A stretch of 62,929 nt of DNA from a bacterium (GTDB lineage: Bacteria > Armatimonadota > UBA5829): the NCBI GenBank assembly GCA_021373255.1, contig JAJFTD010000047.1:1-62929 (forward strand), read 5' to 3'. The notes beneath the pieces were generated by a model. That model was not told where the DNA came from. It worked only from the letters and a program-made list of their open reading frames with translations, and ran no database searches. Shown here piece by piece: positions 1-10,516 of this stretch. The position numbers and the translations under genes are program-made. Position 1 is the first letter of the stretch. Every line of letters starts with the position of its first letter.

Positions 1-42
1 CGAAAACGCGAAATTTTATTTTAGTAGTGTTGTAAAAAGGTT

Positions 43-68
43 GTTTCGGGACGCCCCCGTCCCGAAAC
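43..68. repeat. REP-like palindrome 1 (GTTTCGGGAC family)
   Basis: Perfect 10-bp inverted repeat: GTTTCGGGAC at 43-52 and GTCCCGAAAC at 59-68, separated by 6 bases. Related palindromes occur at 7006-7078, 38525-38548 and 61401-61426, always between genes. It lies just upstream of the first gene. It is not followed by a T-run, so it is better read as a dispersed REP-like element than as a terminator. Confidence 0.6.
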
Positions 69-92
69 CCCTCCGAATTTAAGGAGACAGAA

Positions 93-872
93 ATGATAGA
101 TATAAGGTTGGCAAAATCTGAAGATGCGTCGGGAATAGTGAATGTTGTCAGGAGTTTGTTTGATCAGAACCTGCTTAATACTTTCATCTATGGTGCTTCG
201 GGGATTACTCAGTATATAGCCGATCAGATATCTATTCGGGATTGCGGCAGCGATACCGTGTATGTGGTCGCCTTGGATGATGGGATAGTCATAGGGATGG
301 CGGAAATGCGCGGTGTCGGCGAATTGATGTTCTTGAACTACATCGGAATACTGCCGGAGTATCAGGCACAGGGGATCGGCAGACAACTTATGAAAACAGG
401 CGTCAACGCGCTTGGTAGAAATGGGTTTGAAAGGATCATACTCGATGTGCTGACGAGCAATATGTCAGCCAGAGGTTGGTACGACAGGATCGGCTTTCAG
501 CCTCAGTATTACATGACGTGGTGGGATATAGCTTTGCAGCAGACGGATGCCGATGGCGGGATAATCATAGGTTACCCGCAGGCGCGAGTGTGTTATGACA
601 ACTTTGGCTTCGCACAGTTCAGGGTAGCGACACCAAGCGGTGATTATGCGGTTGGGCTGATGTGTCAGGAGTGGTATCGTATAACCCAAGTCCCCGCACT
701 TATAGACCCTGTGCTTCCCAGTGTATTGCGAAAGTTCGATGCGTCACGCCGAATTCTTGCAATATTGCAGGATGATCACATGCCTGACCATGCACAGGAT
801 CAGGCACGTCCTATTGCTAGTTCCGTAAGACTTGCAGCGAATCCAGATGATCTGATAGAGCGATTGTCCTAA
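93..872 (+). CDS. GNAT-family N-acetyltransferase
   Basis: A 259-residue protein whose first 150 residues are a GNAT acyltransferase domain. The acetyl-CoA pyrophosphate-binding motif QAQGIG is at residues 91-96, preceded by the usual beta-strand (FLNYIGILPEY). A GWYDRIGF segment after the motif is typical of the family C-terminal half. The last 110 residues are not recognisable to me and could be a substrate-binding extension. The ATG start is supported by AAGGAG at 81-86, six bases upstream. The acceptor substrate cannot be told from sequence. The next two genes (FemAB-like, DegT aminotransferase) point to amino-sugar or envelope polymer modification, but this is inference from position. 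Confidence 0.85.
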   Translation: MIDIRLAKSEDASGIVNVVRSLFDQNLLNTFIYGASGITQYIADQISIRDCGSDTVYVVALDDGIVIGMAEMRGVGELMFLNYIGILPEYQAQGIGRQLMKTGVNALGRNGFERIILDVLTSNMSARGWYDRIGFQPQYYMTWWDIALQQTDADGGIIIGYPQARVCYDNFGFAQFRVATPSGDYAVGLMCQEWYRITQVPALIDPVLPSVLRKFDASRRILAILQDDHMPDHAQDQARPIASSVRLAANPDDLIERLS

Positions 873-953
873 CCAGGAGATGGGTATAGAAGGTAGGCTT
901 GGACATTATTATTACTCTCTCCAGCCATCAGCTCTGCAGAAGGAGGTCCATTG

Positions 954-2063
954 GTGACTGCGCGCAATCAACTAGACATACTTACAACGGCCGAATCAGA
1001 TAACTGGCAGAACACCCTGGCAGAGATAGGCACCTATGACACATATCATATGCCATCTTACCACAAAATCGCTGAAGAGTGTGGCGAGGGAAAAGCCATG
1101 CTGCTGGTTTACAGGCAAAACGACTATATCATAGCATTCCCGATGCTCATTCGAGATATTAAAATACCCCGAACGCATGCTTTAACAGGTCTGAAAGATA
1201 CTACATCGGCTTATGGCTACGGTGGGCCAGTGGCGAATAGAGAGGTGCCGGCAGAGGTACTAATGAAGTTCAACGCCGCACTCCATGACTTCTACACATC
1301 TAACAATGTGGTCTCAGCATTCGCCAGGTTCCACCCGCTTCTTATGAACTCTGACATACTCTTCGGCTACGGCGAAGTGGCGGAAATAGGCGCAACCATT
1401 TCCATCGACCTCACTCCCTCGCCCGATGAGCAGTATGCCAATTATCGGCGTGCCCACCGCCGGACAATGGAGAAGCTTTGGAGAGCAGGGTTCACGGTGC
1501 GGAAAGCCAGCCACGAAGAACTTGATGAGTTTATCTATATCTATTATCAGACTATGGCTCGCAACGATGCGGACGATTATTACTACTTTGACAAGTTTTA
1601 CTTCCATCGGCTCTTTGAAGAAATGCCCGGTGTGCCACAGCTCTTCTTCTGCGATGATGAGGATGTAGCCGTAAGCTCGTGCATAGCGTTCCAATGCAAT
1701 GGAATTGTCCAGGGGCACCTTGGCGGCACACTCAACAACTATCTGCCACTAGCCCCGATGAAGCTGGTTCTGGACTGTGTCAGAGAATGGGGAAACGAGA
1801 TCGGTGCGCACACATTCCACCTCGGAGGCGGCGTAGGCTGCCGGCGAGATTCACTGTTTGAGTTCAAAAGAGGCTTCAGCAGGCGGGAGCATGTCTGTCA
1901 CGTTTGGAGGAACATTGTGGATCAAGATGCCTATGATGATCTCTGTCACGAGGCAGTCCACGCAACCGGCGTGCATCCTGACGATGACTTCTTCCCAATG
2001 TACAGGCATCCAGCGTTTGAACCATCAAGAGAACTGAATGCGGAGGCAGCGGCGGCGCTATAG
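954..2063 (+). CDS. FemAB-like / GNAT-fold acyltransferase of a polysaccharide locus
   Basis: A protein of about 369 residues resembling the FemAB/BioF2-like acetyltransferase family (double GNAT fold), whose members add amino acids to lipid II or acyl groups to exopolysaccharide sugars. The segment around RRAHRRTMEKLWRAGF at mid-protein and the C-terminal FHLGGGVGCRRDSLFEFKRG block are characteristic of the family. No signal peptide or membrane segment is seen, so it should act in the cytoplasm. AAGGAGGT at 940-947 lies three bases before a TTG at 951 and six before a GTG at 954; the spacing favours the GTG. The DegT-type aminotransferase downstream suggests that this enzyme modifies the amino group which that enzyme creates. 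The exact substrate is unknown. Confidence 0.8.
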   Translation: MTARNQLDILTTAESDNWQNTLAEIGTYDTYHMPSYHKIAEECGEGKAMLLVYRQNDYIIAFPMLIRDIKIPRTHALTGLKDTTSAYGYGGPVANREVPAEVLMKFNAALHDFYTSNNVVSAFARFHPLLMNSDILFGYGEVAEIGATISIDLTPSPDEQYANYRRAHRRTMEKLWRAGFTVRKASHEELDEFIYIYYQTMARNDADDYYYFDKFYFHRLFEEMPGVPQLFFCDDEDVAVSSCIAFQCNGIVQGHLGGTLNNYLPLAPMKLVLDCVREWGNEIGAHTFHLGGGVGCRRDSLFEFKRGFSRREHVCHVWRNIVDQDAYDDLCHEAVHATGVHPDDDFFPMYRHPAFEPSRELNAEAAAAL

Positions 2064-2110
2064 CGATGCTGACCGTATTGACGCGTTTAATGTCGAGAAG
2101 GAGGTAATCA

Positions 2111-3274
2111 TTGGTAGCTACGATTACTAGACAGTCAACTTACTCTATCGTCTGCCCTACTCTGCCCGACGCTGGCGAGATCATTGGTGATATCAGGGCG
2201 GTATTTGAGTCCGGTCGCGTGACCGTAGGTGAAAATGTGGCAGCGCTAGAGGGAGATAACTGCGCACACTCCGGTGTTCGGCATACCATAGCCGTCTCTT
2301 CGGGCACCAGCGGCCTCATACTGCTATTGCGTGCACTAAATCTACCCAGAGGGAGCGAGGTCATTACCCCGAGCTTCACATTTGCTGCCACCAGCCACGC
2401 ACTCATCTGGAACGGCCTGAAGACGGTGTTTTGTGACAGTGAGCCGGATAGCTTCACAATGGATGTTTCCAAAGCGGAAGCACTTATTAATGAAAACACT
2501 TCGGCGATATACCCAGTATGTATCTTCGGTGTGCCAGGTGATCTTGATGCATACGAAAAACTGGCCAGTAAATATGGCTTGGCATTGCTGTTCGACAGTG
2601 CGCAAGGGCTGGGAAGCACATATAAGGGCACTGGCCTGGGCAACTTTGGAAACGGTGAAGTGTTCAGCCTAAGCCCCACCAAGGTCATCACGGCAATGGA
2701 GGGCGGGCTGGTAACCACTAACGATGATGAGTTGGCTCGCGTGATCCGGCAGATGCGCGATTATGGTAAAGCCCCCGATGGCGAAGATATGGGCTGGCTG
2801 GGGCTATCAGCCAGGATGCCTGAGATTAATGCTATTGTGGCAAGGTGGTCACTTGCCCGAATGGACGAGTGGGTGGCCCGCAGGATCTCTATTATGGACA
2901 GTTACCGCAGTTGGCTTGGTGATCTTCCCGGAGTAAGTTTCCAAAAAATACCTGATTATTGCACATCAACGCGCAATTATTTTGTGATGTTGCTAAACCC
3001 GGATATGTGCCCGGTTTCACGAGACGAACTCTACCATGCTCTAAAAATAAAGGGCGTGCAGACGAAGCGTTATTTCTATCCTGCCCTGCACAACCAAACT
3101 CTTTACAAGGACACTGATCCAGAGTGCAGAGCACGCCTGCCTGTGGCGGAGCGTATAGCGGCTCGAAGTCTGGCGCTTCCAATGTATTCGCATATGTCGC
3201 TGGATGCAGTCGACGATATATGCGAGCGCATCATGAGCTGCTTTACCTCTGCAACAATACGTCCCGCTATGTGA
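2111..3274 (+). CDS. DegT/DnrJ/EryC1/StrS-family sugar aminotransferase
   Basis: A PLP-dependent aminotransferase of 387 residues, the usual family length, expected to convert a nucleotide-linked keto-sugar into an amino-sugar. The pyridine-nitrogen aspartate is in FDSAQGLG (D162). The Schiff-base lysine is in the SLSPTKVITAMEGG block (K191), the classic position. GTSGLILLLRAL near residue 65 is the phosphate-binding region. The start is a TTG at 2111, supported by AAGGAGGT at 2098-2105 five bases away; no better in-frame start is nearby. It follows the FemAB-like gene with a 47-base gap, so the two are probably one operon. Role in surface polysaccharide or glycan synthesis is inferred from the neighbouring wza and wzc genes. 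Confidence 0.9.
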   Translation: MVATITRQSTYSIVCPTLPDAGEIIGDIRAVFESGRVTVGENVAALEGDNCAHSGVRHTIAVSSGTSGLILLLRALNLPRGSEVITPSFTFAATSHALIWNGLKTVFCDSEPDSFTMDVSKAEALINENTSAIYPVCIFGVPGDLDAYEKLASKYGLALLFDSAQGLGSTYKGTGLGNFGNGEVFSLSPTKVITAMEGGLVTTNDDELARVIRQMRDYGKAPDGEDMGWLGLSARMPEINAIVARWSLARMDEWVARRISIMDSYRSWLGDLPGVSFQKIPDYCTSTRNYFVMLLNPDMCPVSRDELYHALKIKGVQTKRYFYPALHNQTLYKDTDPECRARLPVAERIAARSLALPMYSHMSLDAVDDICERIMSCFTSATIRPAM

Positions 3275-3287
3275 CATATCTGATGAG

Positions 3288-3329
3288 CCCACGCACTTCT
3301 GTCAATGTTTATTGACAAGAGTGCGTGGG
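3288..3329 (+). terminator. Long hairpin after the aminotransferase gene
   Basis: CCCACGCACT at 3288-3297 pairs perfectly with AGTGCGTGGG at 3320-3329, and the enclosed bases add a second stem (TGTCAA with TTGACA). It begins 14 bases after the aminotransferase stop codon. There is no T-run downstream, so it may act as a weak terminator or an mRNA-stabilising hairpin. Confidence 0.55.
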
Positions 3330-3454
3330 AAGAATCACTGCAGCCTGCACGGTACTTTAGCCCGGATTATTCGTTAATGAATAGCGGTCTCAGAATCCTT
3401 ACCTATTAGCCGCTGTATTGAATGATCCGGGTGAATGAAATGGAGATACTGACC

Positions 3455-4651
3455 ATGATGCGCACTCTTATACCTTGGGCACACGTTAGCATGCGGCCCC
3501 TATATCTGATTGCCGCATTCGTCGTGGTTACGGCACTCGCGCTGCCGTGCGTGGGACTCTCTGACGAACAATGCCCAGCATATACAATCGGACCTGAGGA
3601 CGTGGTATCCGTCACTGTGACACGGCATCCAGAGTTTTCAGGCGATTTTTTAGTGCCTGCGGACGGCAACATCAACATTCCAGCCATTGGCACACTGGCA
3701 GCCTCTGGCAAATCACTGTGTGACCTTGCCGCGGATGTAAAAAAGCGACTAAAACCACGTCTGCGCGATCCTGAAGTGGCTGTTGCCCTGAAATCCGCCC
3801 GTCCACAGAGGGTATATGTGCTGGGCGCAGTGGATAAACCTGGAGCTTACGATGCTAAGCCGGGGTGGAGAATCACCGAGGCGATGGCGGCTGCAGGTGG
3901 ACTGACGCAGGGTACCGAAGCGTCGGACTGCTGCGTGACAGTGCTTCGGGCCGGAACCCAAAAGCAGGATACTTTCCAACTTCCTGATGTTATGAAAGGC
4001 TCGCTCGATGCTAATACGGCTGTAGCGAGTGGAGATGTGATAACAGTCAGGTCGCAGGAGACGATCCCGATATATGTGATGGGCAAGGTGAAGACTCCTG
4101 GTTTATACAGACTGCGAAAAGACAATTCCGGGGTGATGGCTGCGCTTAGCGTTGCAGGTGGAACGCTGGACGAAGCAGCGTTGAGTAAAGTGACGATCAG
4201 CCGCACCAGCGGCTCTACTGAGAAAGTTGATCTTGCGCCTGCAGTTCTAAAAGGGGGTCAGGAACCCAAAATATTGCTGGAGCCTGGAGACACAGTCCTG
4301 GTGCCTGCGGAAACCAGCCGCATCGCTGTAATGGGATATGTCAACAAACCCGGATTCTTCCCTTTAAGCAGTGATCAGACAGTGTCGGTAATTGACGCGC
4401 TAGGAATGGCTGGGGGAATAGAAAACAAGAGGGGCAATCTCGGAGCGGTGGCGATTCTGCGCACAGTCAATGGTAAGCAAGAGCGGATCAACGTAGATGT
4501 GCAGAATTTCCTTAAGAGTGGAAACCCGGCGTCCAACCCGCCCGTGCAACCCGGTGACATAGTATATGTCCCACAGACATCCAAGCCTGATTGGGACTTC
4601 GTTGTCCGATCGCTGACAGCCGTAGGGATTATGATCAATCCATTTTTCTAA
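3455..4651 (+). CDS. Wza-type polysaccharide export protein (SLBB domains)
   Basis: A secreted protein of about 398 residues. After a signal peptide (hydrophobic core LIAAFVVVTALAL, cleavage near residue 38) comes a Poly_export domain (YTIGPEDVVSVTV) followed by repeated SLBB domains seen as VYVLGAVDKPGAY, IYVMGKVKTPGLY and IAVMGYVNKPGFF. This is the outer-membrane or periplasmic channel component of Wzy-type capsule export. A good lipobox is missing (ALPC), so it may not be lipidated as Wza is. ATG at 3422 has no ribosome site, whereas GGAG at 3442-3445 precedes ATG 3455 by nine bases, so the later start is preferred. It is followed after 54 bases by the tyrosine-kinase gene, its usual partner. 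Confidence 0.85.
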   Translation: MMRTLIPWAHVSMRPLYLIAAFVVVTALALPCVGLSDEQCPAYTIGPEDVVSVTVTRHPEFSGDFLVPADGNINIPAIGTLAASGKSLCDLAADVKKRLKPRLRDPEVAVALKSARPQRVYVLGAVDKPGAYDAKPGWRITEAMAAAGGLTQGTEASDCCVTVLRAGTQKQDTFQLPDVMKGSLDANTAVASGDVITVRSQETIPIYVMGKVKTPGLYRLRKDNSGVMAALSVAGGTLDEAALSKVTISRTSGSTEKVDLAPAVLKGGQEPKILLEPGDTVLVPAETSRIAVMGYVNKPGFFPLSSDQTVSVIDALGMAGGIENKRGNLGAVAILRTVNGKQERINVDVQNFLKSGNPASNPPVQPGDIVYVPQTSKPDWDFVVRSLTAVGIMINPFF

Positions 4652-4705
4652 ATCTTAAGATCGTGAATGGACAAAAACATCCCATTTTCAAGGAGTGTGA
4701 GACCC

Positions 4706-6937
4706 ATGACCCGGCGGGAGCAGGAAAATATTCAAATTCGGCAAGGCCCATCGCTGGACACTTATATCCCCGATGTATCCATATCCAGTGAGCCGCCGTT
4801 GATCGATTTTCAAAAGTACTCGACCATACTGACGCGCAGGCGGTGGGTTATTATTGCAACCGCTCTGATTGTGTTCTTCCTGGGGATGGCTTATACCATG
4901 ACCAGGAAGCACATATATGAATCTACCGCCGGGGTAGTGGTGCTCACAAACAGCAGCGTGACACCGTCTTCCGGTGATGATATTCCGCTGATGAACGACC
5001 TGCAAGGTCTCACCCGCAGCCGATCCATCGACACTCAAGTAGAGCTGATTTCCAGCCCAGATGTCGCCTCGGAAGCGTTCAGCAATCTGGATGCATCGAT
5101 GCGCATCGATGGCTTTGGAAGCGACAGTGTGCCGGGATGGGCTTACAGAGTGGGTACGAAGAAAGGCACGGATATCATCAACGTGACGGGACGGGCGTAT
5201 ACCCCTGAAGCAGCGGCGCGACTGGCTAACACGATGGTCGCGACTTACTTCAGCCATGATCTCAAGCAGAACAGTCAGGCTACTCGACAGGCGCGCAAAT
5301 ACACAGAAGAACAGTTGGACAAGACCAAGAAAGAGCTTGCCAAGGCAAATACCGAGCTGTCGAAATTCAAGCAGTCCTCGGGTTTGATTTCGCCAACTAC
5401 TCAGCTCAACAGAATGGCCGAGCAGATGGTGCAGCTTTCTGCTGATTATGACAGGTCAAGTGCGGAGATGGCTGCGGCGGAGCGCCAGGCGGATTCGCTG
5501 CGCGAAGAGCTGTCCAATGAGAGCCAGGATGTGGCGTCCAGCACAACCGTTGCCCGAAACCCACGGTTCGATGCCAGTCTCGGAAGAATCGACTCTCTAA
5601 CTAGTGAAAGAGCAAGGCTGCTGCAGGAATACACACCGCAAGCACGTGAGGTCAAGGCACTGGATGATCAGATCAAACGTGAGGAAGCACAGTTAAAGAA
5701 AGTGGCGCAGAATGTTGTGACCGCTAAGGTGCAGTCACGCAACCCTGTTCATGACACCCTGCTCACGGACTATGCCACCCAGGTAGCGGCGGCAGCGGCT
5801 GCATCCGCGAGAGCATCCGCTCTGCAAGCGGCGCTTATGGCAAGGCAGGACGAGGCAAAGAGTCTACCCCAGGCAGAGCAGGGTTACACGGACCGCATGC
5901 AAAAGGTTACGCTGCTGCAGCATGCGTTTGAGACGCTCTCCAACAAGTATTACGCTCTTCTCCTGCGAGAGCAGGCGACAATTCCCAGTGGTATGCTGGT
6001 ATCCAAAGCGGAACCGGCGGCTGCGCCATCTTATCCCAGCGTAAAGAGCAGTGGTGTATTCTACTTACTGTTTGGCCTGATGCTTGGAATAGCTATGGCG
6101 GTTCTAGCTGAATGGCGAGATAACAGGGTGCATGATCAGTCGGCAACTGAAGGCATTACCCGCCTGTCTACATTATCAGTGGTGCCTGAAGTGTCAACTC
6201 GCTCCCCACAGCTCCTGGGCAAGGGTGGGCAACATGATGGGGCGTTGCTTGAAAGTTTCCGAATCCTTAGAAACAACATTCTGCTCTCTGGCACCGAGGA
6301 CGGAATGAAACTGATCGCTGTGACGAGCCCCAGCCGGGGTGACGGCAAGTCCACAGTTGCAATTAACCTTGCAGTGGCAATGGCGATGGAGAAAAAGAAA
6401 ATCCTTTTGGTGGACGCTGACATGCGCAGGCCATCGATTCACAAGTATCTGAACCTGTCACGCGAACATGGGCTTACAACGCTTATCACAGGCAAATCCA
6501 ACATCGACCAGGCTGTACAGCGAGTGGAAACGGAGAACCTTTTCGTCCTGCCCGCAGGCACTCCCCCACCCAACCCGCCGGAGATGCTCAACTCCGCCGC
6601 GTGCAGAGATATGTTCAAAAAGCTGGCTGAGATATACGACGCAGTAGTCATCGACTGCCCGCCGGCTACCGGTTTGAGCGATATGCAGGTTATTTCCACT
6701 ATTGCTGATGGAGTCGTTCTGGTAGTATCGATGAACCGGACTCCCAAGCCGCATCTGCAGGTCACGATGCGGTCGCTAAATCAAACCGGTGCGCCGCTCA
6801 TCGGCATGCTACTGAACCGCATAGACGTCAACCTCAAGGGCTGTGGGTATTACGACTATTGCGACTCTTCGCAACACATGGGCACTCCAAAGCGCCAACG
6901 ACGCGAGGCAAAGGGTGTGGAGACGAAGAAAGTATAG
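4706..6937 (+). CDS. Wzc-type polysaccharide co-polymerase with BY-kinase domain
   Basis: A 743-residue inner-membrane protein with two membrane segments (near residues 47-66 and 450-470) flanking a large periplasmic coiled-coil Wzz/GNVR region. The C-terminal cytoplasmic bacterial tyrosine kinase has Walker A GDGKST (residues 545-550), Walker A' VDADMRRP (D570, D572) and Walker B VVIDCPP (D650). The tail carries a small cluster of tyrosines (CGYYDYC, 713-719) suited to autophosphorylation. The protein controls chain length and export of surface polysaccharide together with the Wza-like channel. An upstream ATG at 4667 exists, but AAGGAG at 4690-4695 serves the ATG at 4706. No glycosyltransferase, flippase or polymerase genes are near, so the rest of the capsule pathway must be elsewhere. 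Confidence 0.9.
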   Translation: MTRREQENIQIRQGPSLDTYIPDVSISSEPPLIDFQKYSTILTRRRWVIIATALIVFFLGMAYTMTRKHIYESTAGVVVLTNSSVTPSSGDDIPLMNDLQGLTRSRSIDTQVELISSPDVASEAFSNLDASMRIDGFGSDSVPGWAYRVGTKKGTDIINVTGRAYTPEAAARLANTMVATYFSHDLKQNSQATRQARKYTEEQLDKTKKELAKANTELSKFKQSSGLISPTTQLNRMAEQMVQLSADYDRSSAEMAAAERQADSLREELSNESQDVASSTTVARNPRFDASLGRIDSLTSERARLLQEYTPQAREVKALDDQIKREEAQLKKVAQNVVTAKVQSRNPVHDTLLTDYATQVAAAAAASARASALQAALMARQDEAKSLPQAEQGYTDRMQKVTLLQHAFETLSNKYYALLLREQATIPSGMLVSKAEPAAAPSYPSVKSSGVFYLLFGLMLGIAMAVLAEWRDNRVHDQSATEGITRLSTLSVVPEVSTRSPQLLGKGGQHDGALLESFRILRNNILLSGTEDGMKLIAVTSPSRGDGKSTVAINLAVAMAMEKKKILLVDADMRRPSIHKYLNLSREHGLTTLITGKSNIDQAVQRVETENLFVLPAGTPPPNPPEMLNSAACRDMFKKLAEIYDAVVIDCPPATGLSDMQVISTIADGVVLVVSMNRTPKPHLQVTMRSLNQTGAPLIGMLLNRIDVNLKGCGYYDYCDSSQHMGTPKRQRREAKGVETKKV

Positions 6938-6947
6938 CAATCTCAGA

Positions 6948-6988
6948 TGAGGTGAGCATCCTCTATAGGAACTCGGATGCTCACCTCA
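6948..6988. terminator. 14-bp perfect inverted repeat after the Wzc-type gene
   Basis: TGAGGTGAGCATCC at 6948-6961 is matched exactly by its reverse complement at 6975-6988, with a 13-base loop. It starts 10 bases after the kinase stop codon, so it probably ends or protects the polysaccharide operon mRNA. No T-run follows it. Confidence 0.55.
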
Positions 6989-7005
6989 GAGAAAATCCTC
7001 ACGAT

Positions 7006-7078
7006 ACTTCGGGACAAGTTTTTCGTCCCGAAGTCCCGGCTCTTCGAAGTGCTTCGGGACGAAAAGCAGTCCCGAAGC
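7006..7078. repeat. REP-like palindromes 2 and 3 in tandem
   Basis: Two perfect 10-bp palindromes side by side: ACTTCGGGAC at 7006-7015 with its complement at 7025-7034, and GCTTCGGGAC at 7051-7060 with its complement at 7069-7078. They share the TTCGGGAC core with the elements at 43, 38525 and 61401 but have ACTT or GCTT in place of GTTT. Apart from these and the hairpin at 6948, the gap 6938-7203 holds nothing else I can recognise. Confidence 0.6.
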
Positions 7079-7203
7079 ATAAAAGCATAAAAGGACAAGA
7101 TCGACAACATCGTGCCCGCAGCATAGCCACACATCCACCCCACATTAGCAACTCGCTTGGATAAACCATCACAAAATGTGTCTGAAAAAGTCAGCCAGCT
7201 TCC

Positions 7204-7232
7204 TTTACTTTGTGGGGCAGAGTTGATAGAAT
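7204..7232 (+). promoter_or_regulatory. Sigma-70-type promoter of the HAD gene
   Basis: TTTACT (7204-7209), a 17-base spacer and TAGAAT (7227-7232). The -10 box ends eight bases before the GTG at 7241, so the transcript would start at or within a few bases of the start codon, and no ribosome site is visible. This implies a leaderless or nearly leaderless mRNA. Confidence 0.5.
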
Positions 7233-7240
7233 GAGTACCC

Positions 7241-8056
7241 GTGATGGAGTTAAGAAATGAGGCCGGTCTGAACCGGCTGACTTACGTATTTGACCTCGAC
7301 GGTGTTATCTATCGCGGGTATGAGTTGCAGCCTCATGCGCGGGAGGTAATCCTGACCCTCAGAAACCAGGGGCACGCCGTCCGCTTCTACACCAATAACT
7401 CCGCAAAGTCCAGACAATCCTACGTTCTCAAACTTGATTCACTTGGTATTCCCACACCTATTGAAGACATTATGACTTCGTCTTATGCGACGGCCCTGTA
7501 TTTCATCGAGCAAAACGCCGTGGGCAAGACTGTGTACCGAATCGGAGAGCGCGGGATGGTTGAGGAGTTTGAGGCGGTTGGAATGAAGGTCATTTATGGC
7601 GATGAGGACCCTGATGCGCACATTGACTACGTAGTTGTGGGCATTGACAGAGACTTCACTTATCGGAAACTCGCGCGGGCGCAGCAGGCTATCTTGCAGG
7701 GTGCAGAGTTTATTGCTACGAACAGAGACGCCACATTTCCTATCGAGGGCGGGAGCATATTGCCTGGAGCCGGGCCATTGATAGCGGCTGTCGTGATAGC
7801 CACTGGCCAGGAACCGTTTGTGGTGGGCAAGCCGGAGACTTACGCGTTCAACAAAATATTGGAGTTGACAGGCACTCCGCCTGAGCGAGCGACAATGGTT
7901 GGAGACAGGTTGGATACAGATATATTAGTTGGAAACCGGGCGGGAGCGCACAGTGTATTGGTACTCACAGGGATATCGTCCCGCGAGGAAGCCGAAAATG
8001 CCGCTGATGGGCTGAAACCTGAACGGATAATATCCACGCTGGGAGAGTTGCTTTAA
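7241..8056 (+). CDS. HAD-IIA family sugar/phosphoglycolate-type phosphatase
   Basis: A 271-residue HAD hydrolase of the NagD/4-nitrophenylphosphatase subfamily. Motif I is FDLDGVIYRG (D18 nucleophile, D20), motif II lies in RFYTNNSAKS, and motifs III-IV include VVGKPETYAF and MVGDRLDTDILVGNRAG for Mg2+ binding. Such enzymes dephosphorylate small sugar phosphates or phosphoglycolate; the real substrate cannot be assigned. The gene begins GTG-ATG (7241/7244), so either codon could start translation. Its stop overlaps the start of thiD by one base (TAATG), which suggests translational coupling. Confidence 0.85.
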   Translation: MMELRNEAGLNRLTYVFDLDGVIYRGYELQPHAREVILTLRNQGHAVRFYTNNSAKSRQSYVLKLDSLGIPTPIEDIMTSSYATALYFIEQNAVGKTVYRIGERGMVEEFEAVGMKVIYGDEDPDAHIDYVVVGIDRDFTYRKLARAQQAILQGAEFIATNRDATFPIEGGSILPGAGPLIAAVVIATGQEPFVVGKPETYAFNKILELTGTPPERATMVGDRLDTDILVGNRAGAHSVLVLTGISSREEAENAADGLKPERIISTLGELL

Positions 8057-8826
8057 TGGTCACCGCCATCACAATTGCAGCATCGGATTGCAGCAGTGGA
8101 GCCGGAGTGCAAGCGGACTTGGCCGTGATGAGGGACCTGGGGGTCTACGGCTTTTGTGCAGTGACAAATGTGACGGTTCAAAACTCGCAGGGTGTCCACA
8201 AGGTCTGCAAGGTACCGCCGAAGATTGTGGCTCAGCAGATCGATGCCGTTACACGCGACTTTGGGGTGGCGGCTTGCAAGGTTGGAATGCTTTACTCGCC
8301 TACGGTGCTTGATTTGGTTTCCGAGCGCATTCACAGGCGCGAGATACCGAACGTGGTCCTGGACCCTGTGATGAATGCCAAGCATGGCGAAGTGCTCCTG
8401 ATGCCGCCTGCTATTAAACGGATGAAGCGGTGGCTTATACCCAAGGTCACGGTGATAACGCCGAACGCTGATGAAGCACAAAGGCTGACGGGCATAGAAG
8501 TGCACGACATCGCCGGAGCGAAAGACGCAGCGAAGGCGCTTACGGATATGGGAGCGAAATACGCACTCGTAAAGGGCGGGCACATTTCCGGTGAGCCGGT
8601 AGATGTGCTTTATGACAGGCAGAATTTCACCGAATTCCCTGGAAAGCGACAGGACAAAAACATGCACGGCACAGGATGTGTGCTGAGCGCGGCAATAGCC
8701 GCAAGGCTTGCGCTTGGAGACAGCATGGTCGACGCCGTCCACTTCGCAAAGGAATACGTAGCAAAAGCCATAGAGCACTCAGTAAGGATGGGCAAGGGAA
8801 AACTGGACTACTTCTTTCAAATATGA
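8056..8826 (+). CDS. thiD: Hydroxymethylpyrimidine/phosphomethylpyrimidine kinase
   Basis: A 256-residue ribokinase-fold kinase that phosphorylates HMP and HMP-P for thiamine diphosphate synthesis. Diagnostic features are ASDCSSGAGVQADL at the substrate site near the N-terminus, LDPVMNAKHG at the phosphate and metal region, VITPNADEAQRL, and the anion-hole motif HGTGC near residue 200. The length fits a stand-alone ThiD with no ThiE or TenA fusion. It shares the TAATG junction with the HAD phosphatase gene. No other thiamine genes or TPP riboswitch are visible nearby, so it may instead serve salvage. Confidence 0.93.
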   Translation: MVTAITIAASDCSSGAGVQADLAVMRDLGVYGFCAVTNVTVQNSQGVHKVCKVPPKIVAQQIDAVTRDFGVAACKVGMLYSPTVLDLVSERIHRREIPNVVLDPVMNAKHGEVLLMPPAIKRMKRWLIPKVTVITPNADEAQRLTGIEVHDIAGAKDAAKALTDMGAKYALVKGGHISGEPVDVLYDRQNFTEFPGKRQDKNMHGTGCVLSAAIAARLALGDSMVDAVHFAKEYVAKAIEHSVRMGKGKLDYFFQI

Positions 8827-10512
<1,686 letters not shown>

Positions 10513-10516
10513 CACA

